A stretch of 64,000 nucleotides of DNA from Methylocystis parvus OBBP (GCF_027571405.1 NZ_CP092968.1:4012008-4076007), one strand, 5' to 3'; positions 44,974 to 57,524 are shown, numbered from the stretch's first letter. Notes: a model not told the origin generated them from the sequence alone. A program made the numbers and translations.

Positions 44974-45058
44974 GCGGGCGTGGCGGAACTGGTAGACGCG
45001 CCGGATTTAGGTTCCGGTGACGAAAGTCGTGGGGGTTCGACTCCCTCCGCCCGCACCA
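44974..45058 (+). tRNA. tRNA-Leu (anticodon TAG)
   Basis: Class II tRNA with acceptor GCGGGCG/CGCCCGC, anticodon arm CCGGA-TTTAGGT-TCCGG giving TAG, a long variable arm (TGACGAAAGTCGT) and encoded CCA. Confidence 0.96.
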
Positions 45059-45138
45059 AATACCGCATTTCGCGGAAGTTATCGCAAAGGCCGCCGTCGC
45101 GCGCACGGCCGGCTTTGAAGTTGTAGAAGGCGATCGAC

Positions 45139-46488
45139 ATGCAAGTGACGCAAACCTCCTCGCAGGGTTTGAAGCAGGAATTCAAGGTCGTGCTGCCCGC
45201 GGCCGACCTCGCCGCCAAGCTCGGCGCCCAGCTCGCCGAGGTGCAGGCCAAGGCTCAGATCAAGGGCTTCCGTCCGGGCAAGGCGCCGATCGGCCATCTC
45301 AAGAAGCTCTATGGCAAGAGCATCATGGGCGACGTGCTTCAGGAGGCCGTCAACGAGGCCAACCGCAAGATCGTCGAAGACAACGGACTTCGCATCGCCG
45401 TCGAGCCGAAGCTCGAATTCCCGGGCGGCCAGGAGGAAGTCGAGCGGGCGCTCGAGGCGGAGGGCGATTTCGCCTTCACGGTCACGTTCGAGACGCTGCC
45501 GAAATTCGAGATCGGCTCTTTCGACGACATTTCGCTCGAGCGTCCCGTCGCCGAAGTGTCCGATGAAGACATCAACGCGGCGCTGAAGAATCTCGCCGAT
45601 CGCGTGCAGGAATTCGACGCGCGCGAGGAAGGCGCGAAGGCCGAATCGGGCGACAAGCTGACGATCGACTTCACCGGCAAGCTTGACGGCGTCGCCTTTG
45701 AGGGCGGCACGGGCGGCGACGTCGATCTCGTGCTCGGCTCCAACGCCTTCATCCCCGGTTTCGAGGAGCAGCTCGTCGGCGCTGGAGTCGGCGAAGCGCG
45801 CATTGTGAAGGTGACGTTCCCCGAGGATTATTCGGCCGCGCATCTCGCCGGGAAGGACGCCGAGTTCGACGTGACGGTCAAGGCCGTCTCGGCGCCGAAG
45901 GCGCTCGAGATCGGCGAAGATCTCGCCAAGAAATACGGCTTCGAGAATTTCGACGCCATGAAGGAGGCGGTGAAGGGGAATCTCGAGGCCGACTTCCACA
46001 AGATTTCGCGCGACAAGCTGAAGCGCGCGCTGCTCGACGCCCTCGACAACCGCTATTCCTTCGAGCTTCCGGAAACGCTGGTCGAGCAGGAGTTCAACAA
46101 TATTTGGGGCCAGCACGAGGCCGAGTCGCAGCGGGCGGGTCAGCCGATCGCCGAAGAGGGCAAGACCGAGGAAGAGACCAGGGCGGAGTTCCGCAAGATC
46201 GCCGAGCGCCGCGTGCGCCTTGGCCTCGTTCTTGCTGAAATTGGCCAGGGCGCCGGCGTGAAGGTCGAGGACAAGGATTTGACCGAGGCCCTTGTCGAGC
46301 GCGCCCGCATGTTCCCGGGCCAGGAAAAGCAGGTCTGGGATTTCTACCGGAACAATGAGCAGGCGCTCGCCCAATTGCGCGCGCCGATCTATGAAGAACG
46401 CGTCGTCGATCATATCTCGCAATTGATCAAAATCACGGACAAGACCGTGACGAAGGACGAGCTCTTCAAGGAAGACGAGGAAGCGTAA
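45139..46488 (+). CDS. tig: Trigger factor
   Basis: Ribosome-associated chaperone and peptidyl-prolyl isomerase. The 449 residues follow the family: an N-terminal ribosome-binding domain with KGFRPGKAPIGHLKKLYG (signature near residue 45), a FKBP-type domain (about 150-245, GDKLTIDFTGKLDGVAFEGG), and a helical C-terminal domain. Acts on nascent chains at the exit tunnel. A strong GC hairpin follows at 46539. Confidence 0.97.
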   Translation: MQVTQTSSQGLKQEFKVVLPAADLAAKLGAQLAEVQAKAQIKGFRPGKAPIGHLKKLYGKSIMGDVLQEAVNEANRKIVEDNGLRIAVEPKLEFPGGQEEVERALEAEGDFAFTVTFETLPKFEIGSFDDISLERPVAEVSDEDINAALKNLADRVQEFDAREEGAKAESGDKLTIDFTGKLDGVAFEGGTGGDVDLVLGSNAFIPGFEEQLVGAGVGEARIVKVTFPEDYSAAHLAGKDAEFDVTVKAVSAPKALEIGEDLAKKYGFENFDAMKEAVKGNLEADFHKISRDKLKRALLDALDNRYSFELPETLVEQEFNNIWGQHEAESQRAGQPIAEEGKTEEETRAEFRKIAERRVRLGLVLAEIGQGAGVKVEDKDLTEALVERARMFPGQEKQVWDFYRNNEQALAQLRAPIYEERVVDHISQLIKITDKTVTKDELFKEDEEA

Positions 46489-46538
46489 GCTTTGTTTGCG
46501 TCCCGACGCGCTCCGGCATATGACGGGACGATGATTTC

Positions 46539-46563
46539 GCCGGCGGAGAACTCCTCCGCCGGC
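46539..46563. terminator. Hairpin between tig and clpP
   Basis: A perfect 10-bp stem, GCCGGCGGAG and CTCCGCCGGC, around a 5-base loop. No T-run, so strength is uncertain. Confidence 0.5.
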
Positions 46564-46662
46564 TGGTTGCATGAGAGGGCCGCGGGGCAAGTTCGAGTAA
46601 TTGCCTTGCGACCGGTCTAATCGCGCGGCGCGCCGGACGGCCGCGCTTGGGAAGGCGACGCA

Positions 46663-47295
46663 ATGCGTGATCCGATCGAGGTCTACAACCAGTATCTCAT
46701 TCCGCAGGTGATCGAAAACACGTCGCGCGGCGAGCGCGGCTTCGACATTTATTCGCGCCTGTTGCGTGAGCGGATCATCTTCCTGACCGGCCCGGTCGAA
46801 GACCACATGGCTTCGGTCATCATCGCCCAGCTTCTTTTCCTCGAGTCGGAGAATCCGAAGAAGGAAATCTCCCTCTACATCAATTCGCCGGGCGGCGTGG
46901 TGACGGCGGGACTCGCCATCTACGACACGATGCAGTTCATCAAGCCGAAGGTTTCGACGCTTTGCGTCGGTCAGGCGGCGTCCATGGGATCGCTTCTGCT
47001 CTGCGCCGGCGAGGCGGGCATGCGCTATGCGCTCCCCAACGCCCGCGTGATGCTGCATCAGCCGTCGGGCGGCTTCCAGGGACAGGCCTCGGACATTCAG
47101 CGCCACGCCGAAGACATTCTGAAGGTGAAGAAGCGGCTCAACGACATCTATGTCCGCCACACGGGCAAGGATTACGAGATCATCGAGCGCACGCTCGACC
47201 GCGATCACTTCATGTCGGCGGAAGAGGCCAAGGAATTCGGCATCGTGGACAGCGTGCAGGTGAAGCGCGCCGACGACGAGGCCGAGGGGAAGTAA
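46663..47295 (+). CDS. clpP: ATP-dependent Clp protease proteolytic subunit
   Basis: The 210-residue serine protease forms the ClpP barrel used with ClpA/ClpX. The catalytic triad is visible: Ser107 in GQAASMGS, His132 in MLHQPSGG and Asp181 in DRDHFMSA. The N-terminal propeptide-like start matches ClpP1-type proteins. It follows tig as usual, but clpX is not next; a carboxylase subunit gene follows instead. Confidence 0.96.
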   Translation: MRDPIEVYNQYLIPQVIENTSRGERGFDIYSRLLRERIIFLTGPVEDHMASVIIAQLLFLESENPKKEISLYINSPGGVVTAGLAIYDTMQFIKPKVSTLCVGQAASMGSLLLCAGEAGMRYALPNARVMLHQPSGGFQGQASDIQRHAEDILKVKKRLNDIYVRHTGKDYEIIERTLDRDHFMSAEEAKEFGIVDSVQVKRADDEAEGK

Positions 47296-47344
47296 GAGTT
47301 TCCCTTTCCCCGTTGAATGAGGGGAGGGACGCGCGGCGGATATT

Positions 47345-47370
47345 CCCTCTCCCCGTTCGCGGGGAGAGGG
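47345..47370. repeat. CCCTCTCCCC-type hairpin element after clpP
   Basis: CCCTCTCCCC and GGGGAGAGGG pair perfectly around a short loop. Similar hairpins occur at 49586-49613, 49691-49718 and 57568-57588. It may also terminate clpP transcripts. Confidence 0.6.
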
Positions 47371-47481
47371 GGCCAGCGTCGCAAGGCTTTAAACGCGCGG
47401 CAGAAAAACATTGCGCCCGCCATTCCTTCGGGAAAAAGAGCGGGCGACGAGGTGAGAGAGACGAGGGCTTAGGGCGCGCGC

Positions 47482-49491
<2,010 letters not shown>

Positions 49492-49514
49492 GCAGCCGAC
49501 CAATCGAGAAGCGC

Positions 49515-49544
49515 AAAACGCGGCCTTTCGGGGCCGCGTTTTTT
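49515..49544 (+). terminator. Rho-independent terminator after the carboxylase gene
   Basis: AAAACGCGGCC pairs with GGCCGCGTTTT and runs into more T. It lies about 25 bases past the stop. Confidence 0.85.
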
Positions 49545-49585
49545 GTTTGATCGTCAGAGTGCGAGCGCTGGTCGCGAACCGCTCC

Positions 49586-49718
49586 CCCTCTCCCCGCGTG
49601 TGCGGGGAGAGGGCTGGGGTGAGGGGCGAGCGGGAACGCCAATTTCAGCTTGCTTGAGGACGCAGCTTTCTCAACGCCACCTATCCCTCACCCTCTTCCC
49701 ATTCCGCGGGGGAGAGGG
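49586..49718. repeat. Two CCCTCTCCCC-type hairpins
   Basis: The first, 49586-49613, is a perfect 12-bp stem (CCCTCTCCCCGC with GCGGGGAGAGGG). The second, 49691-49718, is an imperfect relative. They fill the 330-base gap between the carboxylase and the MerR gene; no gene is seen there. Confidence 0.6.
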
Positions 49719-49822
49719 GATGGCGGCGCCTTTTGCGTTGGTCGAGGCGATCACGCTTTGACGTTACCTCTTGATCCGCCCCTTGGGTCATATCTTAGGG
49801 AGGTTTCAGGAGGCGTTCTTCG

Positions 49823-50911
49823 GTGTCGGACTTCTCAAGGAAAGACGAATTGCTCACCGCCGCCGAATGCGCTGCGCGCATCGGCCTCACCGTACGCGCC
49901 CTGCGCGTCTATGAGCGCCATGGGCTGCTCGCGCCGAGGCGGACGGAAAAGGGCTGGCGGCTCTATGGCGCGGTTGAGATTGCGCGGCTGCATGAAATCC
50001 TCGCGCTCAAGCAACTTGGCCTAAGTCTCGCCCGTATCGCGCAACTCCTCGAAGATCGCGCCAACGATCTCGATCGCGCCCTCGCCATGCAGGAGATGTC
50101 GCTGCTCGCGATGAAGCGAGCGACCGAGCGTGGGTTGGCCCTCGTCGCCGTCGCGCGTAATCGGCTCGCGGCAGGGGAGGCCTTGTCCGTGACCGAACTT
50201 GTCAACCTTGCAAAGGAGACGCAGATGACCGAGCCGCTTTTCGACGCCATCGCGCAAAGACGCTACGAGCAGGCGCGGCCACGCAAGGCCGTTCCCATCG
50301 ATCCGGCTTTGCTCGGCCGCTATGTCGGTCATTACAAATCCGATTTTGGCGTCGTATGGGACGTGACGCGCAGAGAAGACAAGTTGTTTTTCAAGAATCC
50401 CGGTTGGCCAGTTGCAACCGAAGCCCTGCCGGAGAGCGATCATCAGTTTTTCTTTTCGCGCTGGCCGACGCAAGTGAGTTTTCATCTCCCGCCGGATGGC
50501 CCGGTCGATCGCTTCACGCTTCATCATGGTGGTTTCGAGAGCCTCGCTTATCGGATCGACGCGGCGGAAGCGGAAAAGGAGGCGGCAATATTGGCAAGCC
50601 GCATCAAGAACAAGACGCCAAATCCCGGCAGCGAGCAAATCCTTCGGCGCACCATTGCGAGCCTGCAAAGCGGCGACGTCGATTTCGGTCAGTTCATCGA
50701 AAGCCTTTCATCGCACCTCAAATGGGCGTTGCCGGCGATACTGGAAGAGTTTTCCGTGAAGGGCGCTTTACGCGAAATTGCGTTCCGGGGCGTCGGCAAG
50801 ATGGGTGGGGACGTCTATGACGTCAAATTCGACAATGAGAATACTGAATGGCGCATCGGCCTCGCGCCGGACGGAAAGATCAGATTCCTCTTCTGGCGGT
50901 CAATGCCCTGA
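49823..50911 (+). CDS. MerR-family regulator fused to extra C-terminal domains
   Basis: The 362-residue protein starts at GTG 49823 with AGGAGG about 9 bases upstream. A MerR helix-turn-helix (about 9-80: TAAECAARIGLTVRALRVYE, KGWRLYG) and dimerisation helices come first. A middle domain (about 160-240: LLGRYVGHYK, KLFFKNPGWP, LHHGGFESLAYR) is like DUF3471 domains. A C-terminal alpha/beta domain (about 265-360, DVKFDNENTEWRIGLAPDGK) follows. Probably a ligand-sensing DNA-binding protein; ligand and targets unknown. Confidence 0.85.
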   Translation: MSDFSRKDELLTAAECAARIGLTVRALRVYERHGLLAPRRTEKGWRLYGAVEIARLHEILALKQLGLSLARIAQLLEDRANDLDRALAMQEMSLLAMKRATERGLALVAVARNRLAAGEALSVTELVNLAKETQMTEPLFDAIAQRRYEQARPRKAVPIDPALLGRYVGHYKSDFGVVWDVTRREDKLFFKNPGWPVATEALPESDHQFFFSRWPTQVSFHLPPDGPVDRFTLHHGGFESLAYRIDAAEAEKEAAILASRIKNKTPNPGSEQILRRTIASLQSGDVDFGQFIESLSSHLKWALPAILEEFSVKGALREIAFRGVGKMGGDVYDVKFDNENTEWRIGLAPDGKIRFLFWRSMP

Positions 50912-50934
50912 TCGAGCGATTAAAGTTTCACGCC

Positions 50935-51045
50935 TCATTGCGAGGAGCATATGCGAAGTCGGGTATGCCCGACTTCGAGAAAATGCGACGAAGCAATCCT
51001 GACGCGCCTTTTGCGTTGGATTGCTTCGCTTCGCTCGTAATGACG
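50935..51045. repeat. Dispersed palindromic repeat, copy 2
   Basis: Ends CATTGCGAGGAGC and TCGTAATGACGG with internal GAAGCAATCC/GGATTGCTTC arms, related to 22752-22831. An extra half-copy (GCTCGCAATGACGG) follows at 51053-51066. Confidence 0.7.
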
Positions 51046-51141
51046 GAAAGGCGCTCGCAATGACGGGGAGGCGCGCAGGTTCGGGCGGAAGACCATGCGC
51101 TCGTTCGGCGTTCCGCTGGCCGCGTCCAATGTCCGCGATTT

Positions 51142-52374
51142 TCATTCCGCGGCTGCGCAGCTTCCGTCGCCCGCATCCACGCCGGGAACCAGATTTTCCC
51201 GCACCACCTTATCCGCGCGCGCTTTCGCCTCGGCCAGATCCTTGTCGAAGACCTCGGTCGAATATTCGCCCGCCGACGTCTTCACGATGGAATCATTTGC
51301 GGGCTTGGCTTCCGCGCTCACATTGATCGAGGTGACGGTCGAAAGGCCCGGCCGCAGCGGGGTCTTTTTCAGTTCTTCCGGATCGATCGCAATGCGGATC
51401 GGAATGCGCTGGACGATGCGGATGAAGTTGCCCGTGGCGTTGTCTGGCGGCAGGGTTGCGAAGACGCTGCCCGAGCCCGGCACCAGGCCTTCCACCGTGC
51501 CGTGGAAAGTTTCGCTCGATCCGTAGAGATCGACCTTGATCGTCGCCGGCTGGCCGGGTCGAATCCGCGACATGCGGTTCTCCCAGAGATTCGCTTCGAC
51601 CCAAAGATGGTCGAGTGGCACGATGTTGAGAATCTGGTCGCCGGGGCGCAGGCGCTGGCCGACCTGCACCCGCCGCTTGGCGACATAGCCTGTCGCCGGC
51701 GCGCGAATGTTCTGGCGCAAAAACTCGATATAGGCTTCGTTGAAGCGCGCCTTGGCGAATTCGATGTCCGGATGGTTCGTCGGCGTCACCCCGCCGACGC
51801 GCGATTCGATCGCGGCGAGCTCGGCGCGCGCCTCGCGCAAATCCGCTTCCTGCGCATTGAGCGTGTCCTGCGTATTCTGCAGCAACTGACTCGAGGCGGC
51901 GCCGCTCGACGCCGCCTGCTTGTAACGCGAAAGGTCGTGCCGCGTGCGCTCGCGGATGGCGGCGCGGGCCGTGACCTTCTGGCAGAACTGGCGGCGATTG
52001 GCGAAAAGCGCGCCGACATTGCGCACGGCGCGGCCGAGCTCGGCTTCCGCCTGTCCCAGCGCCGCGCGGGCGCGCTGCGCATCGAGCCGCACCAGCACGT
52101 CGCCCTTCTTCACGAGCTGCGTTTCTTCGGCGAGCACTTGCGCGACGACGCCGGTCGCGTCGGACTGCACCGGTATGATGTTGCCGGTGACGAATGCGTT
52201 GTCCGTCGTCACCCAATCGCGATCATAGGCGAAATAGCGGAACGCGGCGGCGAGCGCGCCGACTCCGACGCCGACAGCGAGAAGTTTGAGCAGGAAATTT
52301 CGTCTCGCCCGGATGGTCCTGCGAGAAAGCATCGGGGACGGCGCCTCAGGCGCTTCAATCGTTTCCTCGGCCAA
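51142..52374 (-). CDS. HlyD/EmrA-type membrane fusion protein
   Basis: The 410-residue periplasmic adaptor has one N-terminal membrane helix (about 28-48) and a biotinyl-lipoyl half-motif DATGVVAQVLAEETQLVKKG. A coiled-coil hairpin (about 100-190), then APATGYVAKRRVQVGQRLRP and a beta barrel follow. The start is TTG 52374; an ATG 14 codons later is possible. It follows the outer-membrane channel gene by 2 bases. It should pair with an MFS (EmrB-like) pump, but none is adjacent. Confidence 0.9.
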   Translation of the reverse strand: MAEETIEAPEAPSPMLSRRTIRARRNFLLKLLAVGVGVGALAAAFRYFAYDRDWVTTDNAFVTGNIIPVQSDATGVVAQVLAEETQLVKKGDVLVRLDAQRARAALGQAEAELGRAVRNVGALFANRRQFCQKVTARAAIRERTRHDLSRYKQAASSGAASSQLLQNTQDTLNAQEADLREARAELAAIESRVGGVTPTNHPDIEFAKARFNEAYIEFLRQNIRAPATGYVAKRRVQVGQRLRPGDQILNIVPLDHLWVEANLWENRMSRIRPGQPATIKVDLYGSSETFHGTVEGLVPGSGSVFATLPPDNATGNFIRIVQRIPIRIAIDPEELKKTPLRPGLSTVTSINVSAEAKPANDSIVKTSAGEYSTEVFDKDLAEAKARADKVVRENLVPGVDAGDGSCAAAE

Positions 52375-52376
52375 GA

Positions 52377-53963
52377 TCAGCCTCCTCCGAGCGACTGCAC
52401 GGCGTTGACGACCGGCGTGATGGGATCGGTTTCGGGCGCGGGCCTCGGTTCGCTCGCAGCGGGTCCCGCGTCATAGCCGCCGCCGAGCGCCTGGAAAAGA
52501 TCCACGGCCGCGATGAGCTTGTCGCCTTCGAGACCACGCTGAATGAAGGCCGCGTCGAGAAGGTCGGCATATTCCTGCACAACCTCGCGGCGGTCGCGCA
52601 GCCCGTCGCGCAGGCGGATGCGCGCAAGCTCCAATTCCGCCCTCCGCGCCTTGATGAAGCGCGACTGGGAATCGAATTCGCTTTTGAAGCGCTTGAGATT
52701 GGCGAGCGCGTCGGCGACCTGTTGCGCGGCGGCGAGCAGCGTCTCGTTATATGCGTCCACCGCCTGGTCGTAATCGGCGCGCTGGACCTCGAGATTGCCG
52801 GTGATCCTCCCGCCCTGAAAGATGGGGAGATGCAAGCCGGGGGTCACGCTGTAGACCATCGCGCCCGGATTGAAGAGATAGCCGCCAAGCTTCGTGAACT
52901 GCGTCGAGGTGACGGAAGCCTCGAGCCCCGCGGTGACCGAAAGGTCGATCGAGGGCAGAAACATCGTTTTTGCGACATGTATGCGGTCCGCCCAGGCTTC
53001 CGCGCGCCGCAGCGCCGCCATCAGATCTGGACGATGCGCCAGCAGTTCGATCGGCAGGCGTTTCGGCAGAGCTGGCTGAACGGGCGAGACGGCTTTCTTC
53101 GCGGCGAAAAGATCGCGCGCATAGTCCGGCCCTTCGCCCATCAGGCGCGCGAGCGCATTCTCCTGGATCGAGATGGCGGCGGCGAGAGAGGCCTCGCGCC
53201 GCACGGCGGCCTCTTCACTGGCGCGCGTAATCTGGACGATGTCCAGCGACTCCAGGCCGGTATTGTAGCGCGTCTCGGCGAGGGCGCGCAGTTCGCGGCG
53301 CAGCTTGCTCAGCTCCCTGGCGAGCTTGAGCTGCTCGGCGAGGACATAGCCGCGCAGATAGGCGCGGGCGACGCTCGCCGTCAGCAGAAGGCGCGTCTGC
53401 TCCAGTTCGCCTTCCTGCGCGAGCGCATCGCCGATCGCGGCGTCGAGCAAAGCGCGGTTGCGACCCCAAAAATCCAGCTCCCATTTGGCCGAAATCGGAT
53501 TGAGAAAAGATGCGGATTTTTGGAGGCCGGCCTGATTTGGGTTGAGTCCCGCCGCGACGCCATGCTCGGCGTAGCGCGTTTGCCTGTACGAAAGATCGCT
53601 CTCGACATAGGGCGTGAGGCGCGAACTGGCGACGTCGATCCCGGCCTCGGCCTCTTTGAGCGTATCGGCGGCCTTTCTGAGATTCTGATTGTCCGTCAGG
53701 GCCTTTTCGACGATGCGGTCGAGATCGGCGCTGCGGAAGGCGCGCCACCATTGCTGGCCCGGCCAGCCCTTTTCGCCGCTCACGCTTTTGACGCCGGCCG
53801 CCGCGATCGTGCGGCTCAAGGACGGCGCTTCGACGAATTGCGCGCGCTCCTCCTGCGCCGTCGGCATGCAGCCCGAGAGAAAGAGGGAGAAACCCGCTAT
53901 AGCGGCGCGACGATCGAACCACTCAAAATCGAAATCAGCGCGGAAATGACCGCTACAGCGCAT
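52377..53963 (-). CDS. Outer-membrane efflux lipoprotein (NodT/OprM family)
   Basis: The 528-residue protein has a lipobox LFLSGC near residue 32. The TolC-like repeat structure follows: GQQWWRAFRSADLDRIVEKA and NQNLRKAADTLKEAEAGI in repeat one, and YNTGLESLDIVQITRASEEA with LLAHRPDLMAALRRAEAWAD in repeat two. It forms a trimeric exit duct for the adaptor encoded 2 bases downstream. The 448 bases upstream (to recQ) contain no gene that I can support. Confidence 0.92.
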   Translation of the reverse strand: MRCSGHFRADFDFEWFDRRAAIAGFSLFLSGCMPTAQEERAQFVEAPSLSRTIAAAGVKSVSGEKGWPGQQWWRAFRSADLDRIVEKALTDNQNLRKAADTLKEAEAGIDVASSRLTPYVESDLSYRQTRYAEHGVAAGLNPNQAGLQKSASFLNPISAKWELDFWGRNRALLDAAIGDALAQEGELEQTRLLLTASVARAYLRGYVLAEQLKLARELSKLRRELRALAETRYNTGLESLDIVQITRASEEAAVRREASLAAAISIQENALARLMGEGPDYARDLFAAKKAVSPVQPALPKRLPIELLAHRPDLMAALRRAEAWADRIHVAKTMFLPSIDLSVTAGLEASVTSTQFTKLGGYLFNPGAMVYSVTPGLHLPIFQGGRITGNLEVQRADYDQAVDAYNETLLAAAQQVADALANLKRFKSEFDSQSRFIKARRAELELARIRLRDGLRDRREVVQEYADLLDAAFIQRGLEGDKLIAAVDLFQALGGGYDAGPAASEPRPAPETDPITPVVNAVQSLGGG

Positions 53964-54411
53964 ACGACTCCCCTTCTTGCGAATCTTCGCGGGCAGGAGT
54001 CATCAGCCTCTTCGGCGGTTTCGGGGAACTCCATCCCCCTTTTTTCTATCGGACAATTTTACCGAAAGCCCATCCCAAGGCAAGGCGTTGTTGGTCAATT
54101 GGCCGTCGTCCACAGCTAATCGCTCTTTCCCCCTTGCGCGCAATCGCGGTGAGCGACGGGAAATCGCGCGAATCAAACGAGGACGCGCAATAAGAACAGG
54201 ATATTCGCGCCGAGCAGGAAGGCTCACAGCGAGAACGGCGTGGCTTGGGAACGTTGGAGCGCGCGTCGACTTAGCCATCCACGGCGCGCTCAGGAGCAGC
54301 AGCCCGCTGGTCAATCTGTCGAGATCCGCGGAAAAGCCGACCCTGGATTTTGAAAAACAATGCGATCCTGGAGCGCGCGAAGGATTGGCTCGCGGGAGAT
54401 GAAAGCGCGCT
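53964..54411. other. Intergenic stretch between the efflux pair and recQ
   Basis: 448 bases with no supported gene. It probably holds the leftward promoter of the efflux pair. ORFs here are Arg-rich shadows without ribosome sites. Confidence 0.5.
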
Positions 54412-56211
54412 TTATCGCAGCGCTTCTTCCAACGTCTCCAGAAAGGCGTCGCCAAATTGCGCGAGCTTGCGCTCGCCGACGCCATGCACGGAGAGCATCT
54501 CGTCCAGCGTCGCGGGACGCTTTTCCGCCATGTCGATCAGCGTGCGGTCGGCGAAGATGACATAGGCGGGCACGCCCTCCTCCTGAGCGAGTTCGCGCCG
54601 CTTGCGTTTGAGCGCCGTAAGGATGCGGTCCGTCGCTTCGTCGAGATTGGCCGAGGTCTTCTCGCGCTTCTCCCTGCGCGTCAGCGGGTCGCCGCGCAGC
54701 ATGATCGTCTCACGCCCGAAGAGAATGTCTTCGCCTTTCGCCGTCAGCGCAAAACCTCCATGTTCGGCGCTCGCTGTCTGCAAGGCGCCGGCGGCGAAGA
54801 GCTGGCGCAGGATCGAGGCCCATTCCTGTTTCGAATGTTCCTTGCCAACGCCGAAGGTCTTGATCGCGTCGTGCCCGTGTCGGCGCACCGCGTCAGTCGC
54901 CTCGCCGCGCAGCACGTCGGCGAGGTGGTTCGCGCCGAAGCGCTGGCCGGTGCGATAGACGGCGGAGAGCGCCTTTTGCGCGGGGATGAGGCCGTCAAAG
55001 ACCGCAATCTTGCCTTGGCAGACGTCGCAACGCCCACAGGACGCAGCCTCTTCGGCAAAGTAAGCGAGCAGCGTCTGGCGTCGGCATCGAGGCGTTTCGC
55101 ACAGCATTGCGAGCGCCGAGAAGCGCTCATGCTCGATGCGGCGGCGCTCTTCAGCGACTTCCTTCTCGTCGATGCGCCGTCGGCGGAAAGCCATGTCGTC
55201 GAGCGAATAGAGCGTCAGCGTATCGGCGGGCAGGCCGTCGCGCCCCGCGCGGCCGATCTCCTGATAATAGCTTTCGACCGAGGACGGCATGTCGGCATGG
55301 GCCACGAAGCGCACGTCCGGCTTGTTGACGCCCATGCCGAAAGCGATCGTCGCGACGGCGATGACGCCGTCTTCGCGCAGGAAGCGGTCGCCATTGCGGT
55401 TGCGCGTCGCCTGATCGAGGCCCGCGTGATAGGGCAGGGCGTCGTAGCCCTGCTCCTGAAAGTAAGCGGCCAGATCTTCCGTGCGCTGGCGGGAAGAGCA
55501 ATAGACGATGCCGCTCTCGCCTTTATGGCGTTCGAGAAAGCGCGACAATTGTCGGCGCGGTTGATCTTTCAGCGCGAAATTCAGCGCGATGTTCGGCCGA
55601 TCGAAACTGTGCAGGAAGAGTTGCGGCGGCGAGGGGAAGAGGCGCTTGGCGATATCCTCGCGCGTCGCGGCGTCGGCGGTGGCCGTGAGGCCGACGACTT
55701 GAATATCGCCCAGCGCCTCCGCCGCGCGGCCGATCTCGCGATATTCGGGACGGAAGTCGTGGCCCCATTCGGAGACGCAATGCGCCTCGTCTATGGCGAG
55801 GCGGCGGGGCTTCGCCCGGCGCAGGTCGGCGATGAGCCCGTCCATCATCAGGCGTTCGGGCGAGACGTAGAGAAGCCGCAGATCGCCCTCGCGCATGGCG
55901 CGGCGGGCTTCGTCATTCTCCTCGGCGCCGTTCATGGAGTTGAGCGTCGCCGCCGACACGCCGAGCGCCCGCATCTGCCGCACCTGATCGCGCATCAGCG
56001 CGATGAGCGGCGAGACAACGACGGTCAGCGCCTCCTCCATGACGGCCGGAAGCTGGTAGCACATGGATTTGCCGCTGCCCGTCGGCATGACGGCGAGGAC
56101 CGGACCGCCGGCGAGCGCGGCCGCGATGATCTCCGCCTGACCGGGGCGGAAGTCGTCATAGCCGAAGACGGATTTGAGCAGCGCGCGGGCTTGCGGGGGA
56201 AGATCGGGCAT
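54412..56211 (-). CDS. recQ: ATP-dependent DNA helicase RecQ
   Basis: The 599-residue SF2 helicase has Walker [19 protein letters not shown] box [19 protein letters not shown], motif [15 protein letters not shown] and a zinc-binding RQC part with four Cys ([17 protein letters not shown]). An HRDC domain at the end contains [14 protein letters not shown]. 3'-5' helicase in recombination and fork repair. It is divergent from the alcohol dehydrogenase gene. Confidence 0.97.
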   Translation of the reverse strand: MPDLPPQARALLKSVFGYDDFRPGQAEIIAAALAGGPVLAVMPTGSGKSMCYQLPAVMEEALTVVVSPLIALMRDQVRQMRALGVSAATLNSMNGAEENDEARRAMREGDLRLLYVSPERLMMDGLIADLRRAKPRRLAIDEAHCVSEWGHDFRPEYREIGRAAEALGDIQVVGLTATADAATREDIAKRLFPSPPQLFLHSFDRPNIALNFALKDQPRRQLSRFLERHKGESGIVYCSSRQRTEDLAAYFQEQGYDALPYHAGLDQATRNRNGDRFLREDGVIAVATIAFGMGVNKPDVRFVAHADMPSSVESYYQEIGRAGRDGLPADTLTLYSLDDMAFRRRRIDEKEVAEERRRIEHERFSALAMLCETPRCRRQTLLAYFAEEAASCGRCDVCQGKIAVFDGLIPAQKALSAVYRTGQRFGANHLADVLRGEATDAVRRHGHDAIKTFGVGKEHSKQEWASILRQLFAAGALQTASAEHGGFALTAKGEDILFGRETIMLRGDPLTRREKREKTSANLDEATDRILTALKRKRRELAQEEGVPAYVIFADRTLIDMAEKRPATLDEMLSVHGVGERKLAQFGDAFLETLEEALR

Positions 56212-56354
56212 GGCGCCGGAATAGCACAGGCAAGAGCGCGAGGGCCAATCCGCGGCGCTGGAGGAACCATCCCACCCCAGGCAAGTTCATCACGGGGGCG
56301 CGCGCTCGGGCGTCTCGCGGCTTTGCCGCGTCCGGCGCAAACGGAGCATGCCAA

Positions 56355-57524
56355 ATGAGAGCGCTCACCTTTCACGGCAAAGGCGATATTCGTTGCGAGA
56401 GCGTGCCCGATCCCGCGATCGAAGATCCGCGCGACGCGGTGATCAAGGTCTCGGCCTGCGCCATTTGCGGCTCTGACCTGCATATATATGACGGCGTTAT
56501 CCCGCAGATGAAAAATGGCGACGTGCTCGGTCATGAGACCATGGGCGAAGTCGTCGAAATCGGCGCGTCGGTGAAAAAGCTGAAGGTCGGCGACCGCGTC
56601 GTCGTGCCTTTCACGATCTCCTGCGGCGAATGCTATTTCTGCGAGCACGGCTTCTATTCGGCCTGCGAGCGCACCAATCCCGATCACGCCAAGGCCGAGA
56701 CCCTCTGGGGCCATTCGCCCGCCGGGCTCTTCGGCTATTCTCATCTTCTCGGCGGCTATCGCGGCGGTCAGGCGGAATATCTGCGTGTGCCGCACGCCGA
56801 CTCCGGCCCGATCAAAGTTCCGCAGAATCTTTCAGACGATCAGGCGCTGTTTCTCTCGGATATTTTCCCGACCGGCTATATGGCGGCGGAGTTTTGCGAC
56901 ATCAAAGGCGGCGAGACGATCGCCGTCTGGGGTTGCGGACCAGTGGGACAATTCGCCATCCGCAGCGCGTTCATGCTCGGGGCCGAGCGGGTGATCGCGA
57001 TCGATCATATCCCCGAGCGTCTGGCGCTCGCCGAAAAGGCCGGCGCCGAGACGCTCGATTTCCACAAGGTTGATATCTACGAAGCGATCAACAGCATGAC
57101 CAAAGGGCGCGGCGCCGACGCCTGCATCGACGCCGTCGGCACGGAGCCCGATCCGACAGGGAGCATCGATTCCTTCATCGACCGCGTGAAAGTCGCGGCC
57201 TTTCTCGGCACCGATCAGCCGCATGTGCTTCGCCAGGCCGTGCATTGCTGCCGCAATTTCGGAACCGTCTCGGTCGTCGGCGTCTATGGCGGTTTCATCG
57301 ACAAATTCCCCATGGGCTCGGCGATCAATCGCGGCCTCACCTTCCGCATGGCGCAGACGCCCGTGCAGCGCTATTTACCGCGACTCTTGGAGCGCATCGA
57401 AAAAGGCGACATCGATCCGTCCTTCGTCGTCACGCATCGTGGAACGCTGGAGGAGGGACCGGACCTCTATAAAACCTTCCGCAATCGCAAGGATGGTTGC
57501 ATCAAGGTGGTGTTGCAGCCTTGA
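56355..57524 (+). CDS. Zinc-dependent alcohol dehydrogenase (MDR family)
   Basis: The 389-residue medium-chain dehydrogenase has catalytic zinc ligands in CAICGSDLH and GHETMGEV. The structural zinc Cys pattern is [15 protein letters not shown]. The NAD(P) fold motif is [13 protein letters not shown], followed by [11 protein letters not shown] and an acidic NAD-selecting Asp. The long form with DAVGTEPDP resembles glutathione-independent formaldehyde/alcohol dehydrogenases. The substrate cannot be told from sequence alone. ATG with GGAG upstream. Confidence 0.9.
   Translation: MRALTFHGKGDIRCESVPDPAIEDPRDAVIKVSACAICGSDLHIYDGVIPQMKNGDVLGHETMGEVVEIGASVKKLKVGDRVVVPFTISCGECYFCEHGFYSACERTNPDHAKAETLWGHSPAGLFGYSHLLGGYRGGQAEYLRVPHADSGPIKVPQNLSDDQALFLSDIFPTGYMAAEFCDIKGGETIAVWGCGPVGQFAIRSAFMLGAERVIAIDHIPERLALAEKAGAETLDFHKVDIYEAINSMTKGRGADACIDAVGTEPDPTGSIDSFIDRVKVAAFLGTDQPHVLRQAVHCCRNFGTVSVVGVYGGFIDKFPMGSAINRGLTFRMAQTPVQRYLPRLLERIEKGDIDPSFVVTHRGTLEEGPDLYKTFRNRKDGCIKVVLQP

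Noticed and set aside
45079..47208. 709-codon leftward ORF opposite tig and clpP
   Set aside because: Antisense shadow of two well-supported conserved genes.
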